Positions 42,677-51,273 of a stretch of DNA of 64,000 nt are shown one piece after another; position 1 is the stretch's first letter; each line of letters starts with the position of its first letter. The notes under the pieces were generated by a model. It searched no databases. It had not been told where the DNA came from and saw only the letters and a program-made list of their open reading frames with translations. Source of the DNA: Murimonas intestini (lineage in GTDB: Bacteria; Bacillota; Clostridia; Lachnospirales; Lachnospiraceae); the NCBI RefSeq assembly GCF_024622195.1, contig NZ_JANKBI010000001.1:372001-436000 (forward strand). Reading direction: 5' to 3'. A program made the position numbers and the translations under genes.

Positions 42677-43536
42677 CTGTATTCACCCGGTGTCAGCCCT
42701 TTTGCCTTTTTAAAAATCTTTCCAAAATAAGCGCTGTTCGAAAACCCTGTCTGTTCAGCCACCCATGTAACAGGCGCATCTGTTGTTTTTAACAGCCTGG
42801 CTGCCATCTCGGTCCTGTAATCCATCAGGTATTCATAGGGTGTTGTACTGATGCACTGCTGAAAACACCTGAGGCACTCACGCTTGCTGACTGCTGCAGA
42901 TAATGCAATATCCGCAAGAGATACCTTGTTTTGATAATTCTGCTGGATAAAAGACATCATTGTCTGTATCCTGTCCTGGCTGATCTGCTTTACAGGCATT
43001 TGCCGGCTCTCCACTTCCTTTATCTCTTCCAGAATAAGCAGCCAGATATCTGAAAATATGTTTCTTGTCTGAAACTCTGTATCTTCTGTTTTCTGCATAT
43101 AAGCTGCCTGCTTCAGCTTTGTCAGGATCTCCCGCTGTCTGCCTGTCCCACCCCTGATTTCTAAGATATCCAGGTTTTTATTCTGAAGGACGGGATCCAG
43201 GTACTTTGTAGAAAATCTGCTTTTAAAATGCCCTCCCAGAAAAATAGGGTGAAACAGATGTGAGTCAAGTACAGCCGGTTCACTCCCATTGACATTTTCC
43301 ATTGTACATAAGACATTGCTATTGATAAAAAATGCCTCATTTTTCCCAAATTCACAGCTCTTATTTGCAGTGACAAGCTTTACCTTCCCGCTTACCACAT
43401 AGTCAAATTCAAGCTCCTCATGCCAGTGCCACGGAATATCTGTCACCTTTAAATCCGCATAATGATACACATAAGGATAGTCTGCATACAGCCCTTCTAT
43501 CTCTTCCAGCTGATTCCCCCTGACTCTGATTTCCAT
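42646..43536 (-). CDS. AraC-family transcriptional regulator
   Basis: The 296-residue protein has an N-terminal cupin sensor domain (HYADLKVTDIPWHWHEELEF) and a C-terminal double helix-turn-helix: VSLADIALSAAVSKRECLRC and APVTWVAEQTGFSNSAYFGK, ending in KKAKGLTPGEYRKK. Ligand and targets are unknown. ATG 43536 has GGAGG at spacing 5; ATG 43548 is an alternative. The upstream region is very AT-rich. Confidence 0.9.
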   Translation of the reverse strand: MEIRVRGNQLEEIEGLYADYPYVYHYADLKVTDIPWHWHEELEFDYVVSGKVKLVTANKSCEFGKNEAFFINSNVLCTMENVNGSEPAVLDSHLFHPIFLGGHFKSRFSTKYLDPVLQNKNLDILEIRGGTGRQREILTKLKQAAYMQKTEDTEFQTRNIFSDIWLLILEEIKEVESRQMPVKQISQDRIQTMMSFIQQNYQNKVSLADIALSAAVSKRECLRCFQQCISTTPYEYLMDYRTEMAARLLKTTDAPVTWVAEQTGFSNSAYFGKIFKKAKGLTPGEYRKKNTQRPGK

Positions 43537-43718
43537 CTGTACCTCCATTTTCCCTGCGCTTTTGGCGGACCGTGAATAATAACTTTTCTGGCCATAAAAT
43601 CATATAATCTGGCTATAATACTATATAATTATGGTCTTTATTTCATTATAATTATATTATGATTATTCGTCGCCTTTACAGCTACATTATAATACAGAAA
43701 ATGATTGGAGTAAAGAAA

Positions 43719-43745
43719 GTTACTGGTCACGGAATAAACAGTAAC
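43719..43745. repeat. Dispersed palindromic element, copy C
   Basis: GTTACTG, 13 bases, CAGTAAC. The 27-base element shares GTTACTGGTCACGGA with the copy at 34188. It ends about 20 bases before the start of the 63-residue gene. Confidence 0.55.
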
Positions 43746-43766
43746 TAAAGAAAAGGAGGGGAAATC

Positions 43767-43958
43767 ATGTATTCCGAAACTTTTAGAAAGCTAAAACTGT
43801 ATAAATCCATTTATCCCGGTGAATTTGAGACTGTTACGAAAAAAGAACTTGATAAGATATTACTGGAGACTGATCACAGATATGATGAAAAACCCTTTTC
43901 TGATGCCTCAACGGCCCGGACGGGCGGGCCGCTGCCCAAAAGCCGGAACAGCTTTTAG
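43767..43958 (+). CDS. Hypothetical 63-residue protein
   Basis: The ATG is preceded by AAAAGGAGGGG. The first 45 residues (MYSETFRKLKLYKSIYPGEF and a Lys/Glu-rich helix) look protein-like. The last 18 codons run through a GC-rich hairpin (CGGCCCG/CGGGCCG) and give TARTGGPLPKSRNSF, so the natural C-terminus may be short or variable. No family is recognised. The stop lies one base from the convergent rlmH stop. Confidence 0.5.
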   Translation: MYSETFRKLKLYKSIYPGEFETVTKKELDKILLETDHRYDEKPFSDASTARTGGPLPKSRNSF

Positions 43959-43959
43959 A

Positions 43960-44439
43960 TTATTTATGATATGGCTCGTTTGAATTGATGCGGTATGCCC
44001 TGTAGATCTGTTCAAGCAGAATAACCCGCATCAGCTGGTGCGGGAATGTCATATCAGAAAAACTGAGCAGGCAGGCTGCCCGCTTCAGGACATCCCCGTG
44101 CAGCCCCAGGGACCCGCCTATGACAAAAGTGAGATGGCTTTCTCCGTTTACTCCCAACTTCTCTACCATCTCCGCAAATTTTTCAGATGTCATTTTCTGG
44201 CCCTGGATCGCCAGCGCTATTACGTAAGAATTATCCCGGATGCTTTTGAGTATCCGCTCCCCTTCCCTGGCTTTTATCTGCTCTGCCTCCAGGGGGCTGG
44301 CCTTATCAGGCGTCTTTTCATCAGCCAGCTCTGTTATATCCAGCCTGCAGTACCGGCCGAGTCTTTTGCTGTACTCTTTTATGGCTTCCGTCAAATATTT
44401 TTCTTTTATCCTGCCGACAGCTATAACTGATATCCTCAT
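43960..44439 (-). CDS. rlmH: 23S rRNA (pseudouridine1915-N3)-methyltransferase RlmH
   Basis: The 159-residue SPOUT-class enzyme methylates the pseudouridine at position 1915 in helix 69 of 23S rRNA. Its start RISVIAVGRIKEKYLTEAIK, the SAM-binding LTFVIGGSLGLHGDVLKRA and the C-terminal EQIYRAYRINSNEPYHK are near invariant in the family. It overlaps the upstream Dabb gene by four bases. Confidence 0.96.
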   Translation of the reverse strand: MRISVIAVGRIKEKYLTEAIKEYSKRLGRYCRLDITELADEKTPDKASPLEAEQIKAREGERILKSIRDNSYVIALAIQGQKMTSEKFAEMVEKLGVNGESHLTFVIGGSLGLHGDVLKRAACLLSFSDMTFPHQLMRVILLEQIYRAYRINSNEPYHK

Positions 44440-44744
44440 CCTTCCCGGACCTGGTAATCAAAGCATGCCCGTTCACACGTCACGCTCCTGACATATTTTC
44501 CTGCCTCCACATGTGCCGGATGAACTGCATAATTATTAAGCGCCTCCTCCGACTCATACTCCCCAAACAGCATAACATCTCTGTTGCTGCCATCCAGGCT
44601 GTCCGTTTCAATTCTAAGGGAGATCACACCCGGGATCACTTCTTTCAGTGGTTCCAGGATCTCTCTCATTTTCTCACCCGCTTCTTTTCTCTGCTGCGGG
44701 TCAAGCTGTTCCTGAAATTTCCATAACACTATATGTTTTACCAT
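44436..44744 (-). CDS. Dabb-family stress-responsive small protein
   Basis: The 102-residue protein has a ferredoxin-like alpha/beta barrel: MVKHIVLWKFQEQL, GVISLRIETDSLDGSNRDVM and YAVHPAHVEAGKYVRSV. Dabb proteins form dimers, and most bacterial members have no assigned reaction. ATG 44744 has GGAGG at spacing 9. A longer frame to 44795 runs into the hairpin after nfnB. It is coupled to rlmH by an ATGA overlap. Confidence 0.88.
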   Translation of the reverse strand: MVKHIVLWKFQEQLDPQQRKEAGEKMREILEPLKEVIPGVISLRIETDSLDGSNRDVMLFGEYESEEALNNYAVHPAHVEAGKYVRSVTCERACFDYQVREG

Positions 44745-44795
44745 TTCTATATTCCTCCTAAAATTCAGATTGACGCAGGTGTATAGATTCAACAA

Positions 44796-44823
44796 CAGGA
44801 TGCCATGAAATCACGGCATCCTG
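44796..44823 (-). terminator. Hairpin terminator after the NfnAB operon
   Basis: CAGGATGCC and GGCATCCTG (9 of 9) lie 10 bases after the stop of the glutamate-synthase-like gene. The following TTGTTGAATC is only a weak U-tract, so termination may be partial. Confidence 0.6.
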
Positions 44824-44832
44824 CTTATAATA

Positions 44833-46224
44833 TCATTTTTTATCAGAAAGAAATTCGTGGATCCCTTTCGCTGCAGCTTTGCCTGCACCCATAGCCAGGA
44901 TTACTGTAGCAGCTCCTGTCACGGCATCTCCGCCTGCATATACGCCTTCTTTGGAAGTTTTTCCTGTCTCTTCATCAGCAATGATACATTTACGTTTATT
45001 AATGTCAAGTCCTATTGTTGTGGAAGAGATAAGAGGATTCGGTGAGGTTCCCAAGGACATGATAACTGTATCCAGTTCCATCTCGAACTCAGAACCTGGG
45101 ATCTCCACAGGACGCCTTCTTCCTGAAGCATCCGGCTCACCCAGCTCCATGCGGACACATTTCATGCCCTTTACAGCATCATTCTCATCTACAAGAATCT
45201 CCACAGGATTTGTCAGGAGATCCATGATCACGCCTTCTTCTTTTGCATGATGTACTTCCTCCACCCTGGCCGGAAGCTCCGCCTCACTTCTTCTGTAGAC
45301 GATATGTACCTCAGCGCCGAGACGCAGAGCTGTTCTGGCAGCATCCATAGCAACGTTTCCGCCGCCGACAACCGCCACTTTTTTGCCTCTTGCGATAGGT
45401 GTATCATAATCATCCAGAAATGCCTTCATCAGGTTATTTCTTGTCAGATATTCATTGGCAGAGAACACACCGTTTGCATTCTCCCCCGGGATTCCCATAA
45501 ACATGGGGAGTCCTGCTCCGGAACCGATGAAAACAGCCTCAAATCCTTCATCATTAAGCAGTTCATCTATTGTAGTAGATTTGCCTATTATGACATTCGT
45601 CTCAATCTTGACGCCCAGAGATTTAACATTCTCTACTTCCGCAGCAACAACCTTGTTCTTCGGAAGACGGAATTCCGGGATACCATAGACAAGCACACCG
45701 CCCGGCTCATGGAGCGCTTCAAAAATCGTGACATCATATCCAAGCTTTGCCAGATCTCCTGCACATGTAAGGCCTGCAGGTCCTGAACCGATGACAGCTA
45801 CCTTGCGGCCGTTTGCTGCTGCAGGCGCCGGAGGTTTGATTCCATTTTCTCTTGCCCAGTCTGCCACAAAACGCTCAAGCTTTCCGATAGATACAGGCTC
45901 GCCTTTAATACCGCGGATACATTTTCCTTCACACTGGCTCTCCTGAGGACATACACGGCCGCAAATAGCCGGAAGTGCGCTTGACTCTGAAATAATCTTA
46001 TAAGCCTCTTCAATATTTCCTTCCTTCACCTCATGGATAAATGCCGGTATATTGATGGATACAGGACATCCGCCGACACATTTTGCATTTTTACAATTAA
46101 TGCAGCGCGCTGCCTCTTCCATAGCCTCTTCTTTATTATATCCTAAACATACTTCCTCAAAGTTTGCAGCTCTCACCTTTGGCGCCTGCTCCCTTACCGG
46201 AACCTTTTTTAATACATCAGCCAT
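44833..46224 (-). CDS. nfnB: NfnB / glutamate synthase small subunit-like FAD-NADPH oxidoreductase
   Basis: A 463-residue protein. Two N-terminal 4Fe-4S clusters are held by Cys41/44/49/53 (CINCKNAKCVGGC) and Cys88/92/98/102 (CGRVCPQESQCEGKC). The FAD loop is GSGPAG (146-151) and the NADPH loop GGGNVAMDAA. With the upstream subunit it forms the NADH-dependent ferredoxin:NADP oxidoreductase, an electron-bifurcating transhydrogenase of anaerobes. It is often annotated gltA, but no large glutamate synthase subunit is near. It starts at a TAATG overlap. Confidence 0.9.
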   Translation of the reverse strand: MADVLKKVPVREQAPKVRAANFEEVCLGYNKEEAMEEAARCINCKNAKCVGGCPVSINIPAFIHEVKEGNIEEAYKIISESSALPAICGRVCPQESQCEGKCIRGIKGEPVSIGKLERFVADWARENGIKPPAPAAANGRKVAVIGSGPAGLTCAGDLAKLGYDVTIFEALHEPGGVLVYGIPEFRLPKNKVVAAEVENVKSLGVKIETNVIIGKSTTIDELLNDEGFEAVFIGSGAGLPMFMGIPGENANGVFSANEYLTRNNLMKAFLDDYDTPIARGKKVAVVGGGNVAMDAARTALRLGAEVHIVYRRSEAELPARVEEVHHAKEEGVIMDLLTNPVEILVDENDAVKGMKCVRMELGEPDASGRRRPVEIPGSEFEMELDTVIMSLGTSPNPLISSTTIGLDINKRKCIIADEETGKTSKEGVYAGGDAVTGAATVILAMGAGKAAAKGIHEFLSDKK

Positions 46225-47114
46225 TATTCGTCACCTCCGCAATTTCCACATCCGCCGTGATGTGTGTCTCCCTCGCGAACCTTCAGGAGCGCTCTTCCCT
46301 CTTCTGTCTTATACATCATCTGCCTCTTCATCGCTGCATCGAAGTCGATAAGATGTCCATCAAATTCCGGTCCGTCCACACAGGCGAACTTCACCTCATC
46401 CCCTACTGTCAGACGGCATGCGCCGCACATTCCTGTCCCGTCTACCATGATCGGGTTCATGCTGACGACTGTCGGGATATTCAGCTTCTTTGTTGTCATG
46501 CAGGTGAATTTCATCATGATCATAGGACCGATGGCAACACAGAGATCATATGATTTTCCTTCATTCTGGACAAGGTCCTCTATCACTTTTGTTACCACGC
46601 CTGTCCTGCCGTAAGAACCGTCGTCTGTTGTAATATATACATTTCCAGCCACTGCCTTCATCTCGTCTTCAAGAAGGATCAGCTCCTTTGTACGCCCTCC
46701 GATGATGACATCTGCTTCAATGCCATGCTCGTGAAGCCACTTAACCTGTGGATATACCGGGGCAGCGCCTACTCCGCCTGCCACAAAGAGAATTTTTTTC
46801 TTCTTCACTTCTTCCAGGTCATCTGTACACAGCTCAGATGGTTTTCCCAGCGGACCTACAAAGTCTCTGAAGGAATCTCCTGCTTTTAATCTCGTAAACT
46901 TTTCTGTGGATGCTCCAATTGGCTGGAATACGATGGTGATCGTTCCCTCCTCCCTGTCGTAATCACAGATTGTCAATGGAATCCTTTCTCCCTTTTCATC
47001 CTCCTTTGCGATGATGAATTGTCCCGGGAGACAATGCTTTGCTATCCTCGGTGCTTCCACTACCATAAGGTAATTAGGACCGGTCAGCTTTTCGGCTTTC
47101 TTGATCTTGTACAT
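46224..47114 (-). CDS. nfnA: NfnA / sulfide dehydrogenase-like FAD, 2Fe-2S NAD-binding subunit
   Basis: A 296-residue ferredoxin-NADP reductase-fold protein. It has the FAD-binding IPLTICDYDREEGTITIVFQ, the NAD site FVAGGVGAAPVYPQ and the 2Fe-2S cysteines in GMCGACRLTVGDEVKFACVDGP, as in DHODH subunit K and NfnA. The C-terminal tail HHGGCGNCGG adds two cysteines and two histidines beyond the usual fold. The tight pairing with nfnB supports the Nfn assignment over dihydroorotate dehydrogenase. Confidence 0.9.
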   Translation of the reverse strand: MYKIKKAEKLTGPNYLMVVEAPRIAKHCLPGQFIIAKEDEKGERIPLTICDYDREEGTITIVFQPIGASTEKFTRLKAGDSFRDFVGPLGKPSELCTDDLEEVKKKKILFVAGGVGAAPVYPQVKWLHEHGIEADVIIGGRTKELILLEDEMKAVAGNVYITTDDGSYGRTGVVTKVIEDLVQNEGKSYDLCVAIGPMIMMKFTCMTTKKLNIPTVVSMNPIMVDGTGMCGACRLTVGDEVKFACVDGPEFDGHLIDFDAAMKRQMMYKTEEGRALLKVREGDTHHGGCGNCGGDE

Positions 47115-47174
47115 GGCTTTCCTCCTGCTATTTGTAAGATATTTCAGTTATTTCAATCTTTAAGCTTGCTTATT

Positions 47175-47203
47175 AGTATAAGACAAACTATCTGAAATTT
47201 CAA
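47175..47203 (-). promoter_or_regulatory. Sigma-A promoter for nfnAB
   Basis: TTGAAA, exactly 17 bases, TATACT on the minus strand. The -35 region contains the palindrome TGAAATTTCA, and related TGAAAT words follow in the leader, so a regulator may overlap the promoter. Confidence 0.72.
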
Positions 47204-47227
47204 TAGGTTTTTAAGCTGCATAACTAA

Positions 47228-50197
47228 TCAGACGTATTCTTCGATATACTGTTCAAACTCTTCCTGAGACATAAGCACCTTCCTGGGCTTTGTCCCCTCT
47301 TCCGGTCCCACTACCCCTGCGTCAGAGAGCTGGTCCATAATTCTGGCGGCCCTGTTGAAGCCTATTTTGAATACTCTCTGGAGCATGCCGATAGACGCCT
47401 TGTCTTTCTCTATAATGAATTTACCTGCTTCCGCAAAATATGCGTCTACCTCAGAGCTTCCCCCGGTCTGGTCCGCTGCCTGCTGGACTTTACTGATCTG
47501 CTCCTCGATCTCTCTGCTGTACGCTGTTATATCATTTTTCTGGGTCAGGAATTCCACTACGGCACCAACCTCTGAATCGCTTACAAATGCTCCCTGCACT
47601 CTGGCAGGTTTCTGGTACCCCTGGGGATAGAAAAGCATATCGCCCTTGCCCAGAAGCTTCTCAGCTCCATTCATATCTATGATCGTCCTGGAATCCACGC
47701 CTGAGGATACTGAAAAAGCTATCCTGGAAGGCATATTTGCTTTGATAAGCCCTGTGATGACATTTACAGACGGCCTCTGGGTAGCAATGATCAGGTGTAT
47801 GCCTGCTGCCCTTGCCAACTGGGCCAGACGGCAGATAGAATCCTCCACCTCCCCCGGCGCCACCATCATCAGGTCTGCAAGCTCGTCTACAATTATAACG
47901 ATCTGTGGCAGCTTCTTTGGTTTGTTTTCGTCCTCTATATCCTTTATTGCTTCGATCTTCGCATTATACCCCTTCAGATCCCTTACATTATATTCTGCGA
48001 ACTTCTGATAGCGTTCTGTCATCTCCGCCACTCCCCAGTTCAGCGCTCCCGCTGCTTTCTTAGGATCTGTGACTACCGGTATGAAAAGATGAGGGATTCC
48101 GTTATAGACACTCAGCTCCACCACCTTCGGGTCGATCATAATAAGCTTAACATCCTCAGGATCCGCCTTATACAGAATACTCATGATGATTGTATTGATA
48201 CATACAGATTTTCCAGAGCCTGTGGCGCCTGCTATGAGCAGATGGGGCATCTTGGCAATATCTGTAACCACAACTTTTCCTCCGATATCCTTGCCCACCG
48301 CAAAGGCCAGGCTGGACGGAAAATTCTTAAATTCATCAGTATCCAGAAGTTCTCTGAGGGGAACAGCAGTATTTTCGTGGTTTGGCACTTCTATGCCCAC
48401 GGCTGCCTTGCCCGGGATAGGCGCCTCTATACGTATGTCTGCTGCAGCCAGATTCAGTTTGATGTCATCAGCCAGATTCACGATGCGGCTTACCTTAACG
48501 CCCTGCTCAGGCGTCAGCTCATAGCGCGTCACTGCCGGACCGCAGCTGACATTTGACACTGTCACATTCACTCCGAAGTTATGGAGCGTCTGCTGCAGCT
48601 TCACAGCAGTCTCCCTGAGTTCACGCTCTATATTGCTGCCTTTTGTGCGTCTTGGCTTTTTCAGCAGATCAATGGGCGGGAATACATATTCAGGTTTTAC
48701 TTCCTGCTCACTCTCCAGGATCTCCGCCTCCACACTGGCAAGCTCTGCTTCCTGCTCCGCCCTGGATGATTTCGGGTTTGCCTTCTCCCTCCTGGGATTC
48801 TTCATTTCTGAAACTGCCCCAGTCTCTGCGGCATCTGTCCGTGCCGCTTTCCCGCCGCCTGCAGGCCCTTCAGATAAAGGTTCAGCAAATATACCCTCCT
48901 CTGAGACAGGATCTTTAAAAACTGGTTCTTTATATGCCGGTTCTTTAAATGCTGGTTCTTCAAACAAAGGCGGCTGTTCATCAGGCTGGGGGGCTGAATA
49001 CGCTGAGTCCTCCGCGCTTCCCCCCAGACCCTCTATCTTTATCTCTGAAGCTATTGCTGCCAGGTCCATGGAGCTGTCTGTCTCCTCCTGCCAGTCAAGT
49101 TCACCTCTCAGTTCATCAGGCACCTTTACTGATGAGGCCTTTGTCTGGAAATCCCGCACCTTCTTTGTGCCCTTTTTCTTCATGATCTCTTCTGCCTTAT
49201 AAATGCCGAAAATATCAGGTATAGACGGACCACCCTCCTGAACCGGGAATTCTTCGATCTTTGCCCCTGACGAAGGCGCCCCGACTTCATGGAGATCCTC
49301 TTTCTTCCTTCCTCCGTCTTTTATAGATGTATCAAGAATGACGCCTGTGACCTTTTTATCAAGGCGCAGCTCCTGGAATTTTTCAAAATTCGCTTTTTCC
49401 TGTTCCAGACGTATACGGTCTTCTTCCAGCCTTTTTTGTCTTTTAAGCTCAGCCTCTTCCCTGCGGATCGCTGCTTTTTCTTTCCTTCTGGCAGCATCCT
49501 TTTTCGCACTGTCATAAACTTTTGTTGTACTTGTGTGCATCTTTGCAAACAGCGAACGCTCTGTGATCAGCACCACTGAGATCAGCGCAAGGACCACCAG
49601 TATGACATATGCCCCCACCAAGCCGAGAGCCGGGCAGAAAGCCTTGCACAGAAGGCCTCCTATAAGCCCTCCGCCTGTCTTGTACTGTGAACTCATGTTA
49701 TAGAAGTCCATGATCTTTCTGGTACCGTCAAACTTATTCACTATCAGCTCAAAAATCGCACTGCAGCTTATGAGCAACAAAAAAACAGCGCCTGTCTTCA
49801 GCCAGGCGATTCTGTTTCCTTTATTCGACAATGCAAAAGCCACCGTGAAAAATAATACGAACGGCAGCAGATATGCTACAAATCCAAACAGTCCAAAACA
49901 AAAATCACTGATTGCATCTCCTGCAAACCCGCCGAAACCAAAATTGCTTATCAGAATGATAATAGACGCTGCCAGAACTACCCATAACAGGATCTCGTCC
50001 CTTAACATGGTATCTTTTTTGGCCGCCGGCTTCCTCCCCCTGTTTGAAGCGGCTGCCTTTCTCGTTCCTGTCTGACTCTTCCTGCCTGCGCTGCTTTTCG
50101 CTGCTGTTGTCTTCTTCGATGTTGGTGCCTTCTTTTCTGCTGTTTTCGTTGCTGTTTTTCTCGCTGTACTATTATTCCCCTTTGCTTCTACAGCCAT
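47228..50197 (-). CDS. ftsK: DNA translocase FtsK/SpoIIIE
   Basis: The 989-residue protein has a Lys/Ala/Thr-rich basic N-terminus (about 1-65), four membrane helices (about 70-215), a long charged linker with FKEPAYKEPVFKDP-type repeats, and the RecA-like motor. Walker A is AGATGSGKSVCIN near residue 657; Walker B is IVIIVDELADLMM. The C-terminal gamma winged helix is GFNRAARIMDQLSDAGVVGPEEG. It pumps DNA through the closing septum or into the forespore. ATG 50197 follows GGGGAG at spacing 8. Confidence 0.94.
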   Translation of the reverse strand: MAVEAKGNNSTARKTATKTAEKKAPTSKKTTAAKSSAGRKSQTGTRKAAASNRGRKPAAKKDTMLRDEILLWVVLAASIIILISNFGFGGFAGDAISDFCFGLFGFVAYLLPFVLFFTVAFALSNKGNRIAWLKTGAVFLLLISCSAIFELIVNKFDGTRKIMDFYNMSSQYKTGGGLIGGLLCKAFCPALGLVGAYVILVVLALISVVLITERSLFAKMHTSTTKVYDSAKKDAARRKEKAAIRREEAELKRQKRLEEDRIRLEQEKANFEKFQELRLDKKVTGVILDTSIKDGGRKKEDLHEVGAPSSGAKIEEFPVQEGGPSIPDIFGIYKAEEIMKKKGTKKVRDFQTKASSVKVPDELRGELDWQEETDSSMDLAAIASEIKIEGLGGSAEDSAYSAPQPDEQPPLFEEPAFKEPAYKEPVFKDPVSEEGIFAEPLSEGPAGGGKAARTDAAETGAVSEMKNPRREKANPKSSRAEQEAELASVEAEILESEQEVKPEYVFPPIDLLKKPRRTKGSNIERELRETAVKLQQTLHNFGVNVTVSNVSCGPAVTRYELTPEQGVKVSRIVNLADDIKLNLAAADIRIEAPIPGKAAVGIEVPNHENTAVPLRELLDTDEFKNFPSSLAFAVGKDIGGKVVVTDIAKMPHLLIAGATGSGKSVCINTIIMSILYKADPEDVKLIMIDPKVVELSVYNGIPHLFIPVVTDPKKAAGALNWGVAEMTERYQKFAEYNVRDLKGYNAKIEAIKDIEDENKPKKLPQIVIIVDELADLMMVAPGEVEDSICRLAQLARAAGIHLIIATQRPSVNVITGLIKANMPSRIAFSVSSGVDSRTIIDMNGAEKLLGKGDMLFYPQGYQKPARVQGAFVSDSEVGAVVEFLTQKNDITAYSREIEEQISKVQQAADQTGGSSEVDAYFAEAGKFIIEKDKASIGMLQRVFKIGFNRAARIMDQLSDAGVVGPEEGTKPRKVLMSQEEFEQYIEEYV

Positions 50198-50211
50198 CAA
50201 TGAATCTCCCC

Positions 50212-51090
50212 TTAATAAATGATGAAATGTCCTGCAATTGCCATAATGCCTATTATAAAGCAGTAAATTGCAAAACCTTTAAATTTCTTTTTACGGACTA
50301 CTACAAGCATAGTCTTAATGCAGACATACCCTACAAGGCCGGCAGCCACAGCACCGGCAAAATAAGTCCCCACCAGTCCCGGGGTGACAGCCTCACTGCC
50401 TATATCCTTCAGTTCCAGCACTGCCGCACCTAAAATGGCAGGAATAGACATGATGAATGAGTATTTGACAGCAAACTTCCTGTCAAATCCGCTCATAATG
50501 CAGGCAGCGATCGTGGTCCCTGAGCGTGAAAGGCCCGGAAGCGTAGAGATACCCTGGCATATACCAATTATGAAGCCATTGGAATAACTCACGTCCTTTG
50601 GCACCTTATGGCCGTCTTCCGATATGTCTGCCACTATCAGAAGCACACCTGTCAGTATAAGGCATACACCTGGAACTATCAATGTCGCACCGGCGACACT
50701 GACAAGATGCCTGCCAACATACCCTATTATCCCTGTTGGGATAGTAGACAGGATGACAAGCACAACAAATTTTCTGTAATTATTCTTTACTATCTTTCTG
50801 TATCTCAGAGCCTGGTCATATTTGCGGTTATTCAGCCAGGTCTTCAGATTGTGGAAAAGATCGGCGCAGATCCAGACTGCCTCACGGATCATCCTCCACA
50901 GATCCTTCCAATATACTACACATACTGCAATTAATGTACCCACATGGAGCATGACATCAAATAAAAGTCCGCCTTCTGTGTTGATATTAAAAATATTCTG
51001 TAATATGGCAAGGTGTCCGGAACTGCTCACTGGCAGGAATTCCGTTATTCCCTGCACGATGCCTAAAAATATGGACTGTAAAACTGACAT
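50212..51090 (-). CDS. uppP: Undecaprenyl-diphosphate phosphatase UppP (BacA)
   Basis: The 292-residue polytopic membrane protein recycles the lipid carrier of wall synthesis by dephosphorylating undecaprenyl diphosphate. The catalytic motifs are QGITEFLPVSSSGHLAI near the start and TLPGLSRSGTTIAACIM at about 180-195. The start ATG 51090 has GAGGAGG at spacing 6. ftsK begins 15 bases after its stop. Confidence 0.95.
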   Translation of the reverse strand: MSVLQSIFLGIVQGITEFLPVSSSGHLAILQNIFNINTEGGLLFDVMLHVGTLIAVCVVYWKDLWRMIREAVWICADLFHNLKTWLNNRKYDQALRYRKIVKNNYRKFVVLVILSTIPTGIIGYVGRHLVSVAGATLIVPGVCLILTGVLLIVADISEDGHKVPKDVSYSNGFIIGICQGISTLPGLSRSGTTIAACIMSGFDRKFAVKYSFIMSIPAILGAAVLELKDIGSEAVTPGLVGTYFAGAVAAGLVGYVCIKTMLVVVRKKKFKGFAIYCFIIGIMAIAGHFIIY

Positions 51091-51153
51091 GCCTTCCCTC
51101 CTCGTTTCCGGCATGAAAGCCGAAAACTGTTAAAATACCTGATATCTCTCAAC

Positions 51154-51182
51154 ATTATAGCACACTCATTCGAGATATACAA
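51154..51182 (-). promoter_or_regulatory. Extended sigma-A promoter for uppP-ftsK
   Basis: TTGTAT, exactly 17 bases, then a perfect TATAAT with an upstream TGC (extended -10). It lies about 60 bases before the uppP ATG. Confidence 0.78.
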
Positions 51183-51211
51183 ATCTTTTCTGAGGAAAGG
51201 TTTCTTCTTTC

Positions 51212-51230
51212 GACAATATCTGCTATTGTC
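51212..51230. repeat. Short inverted repeat between tepA and uppP
   Basis: GACAATA, five bases, TATTGTC. It lies between the tepA stop and the uppP promoter. No U-run is present, so it is at best a weak barrier or regulator site. Confidence 0.3.
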
Positions 51231-51273
51231 TGTTCTGTATGCGCAGGCGCTCTCCGCCCTTTGGATCGCTCTT

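Noticed and set aside
44833..47114. Glutamate synthase or dihydroorotate dehydrogenase complex
   Set aside because: No large GltB subunit or pyrD gene is present; the paired subunits fit NfnAB.
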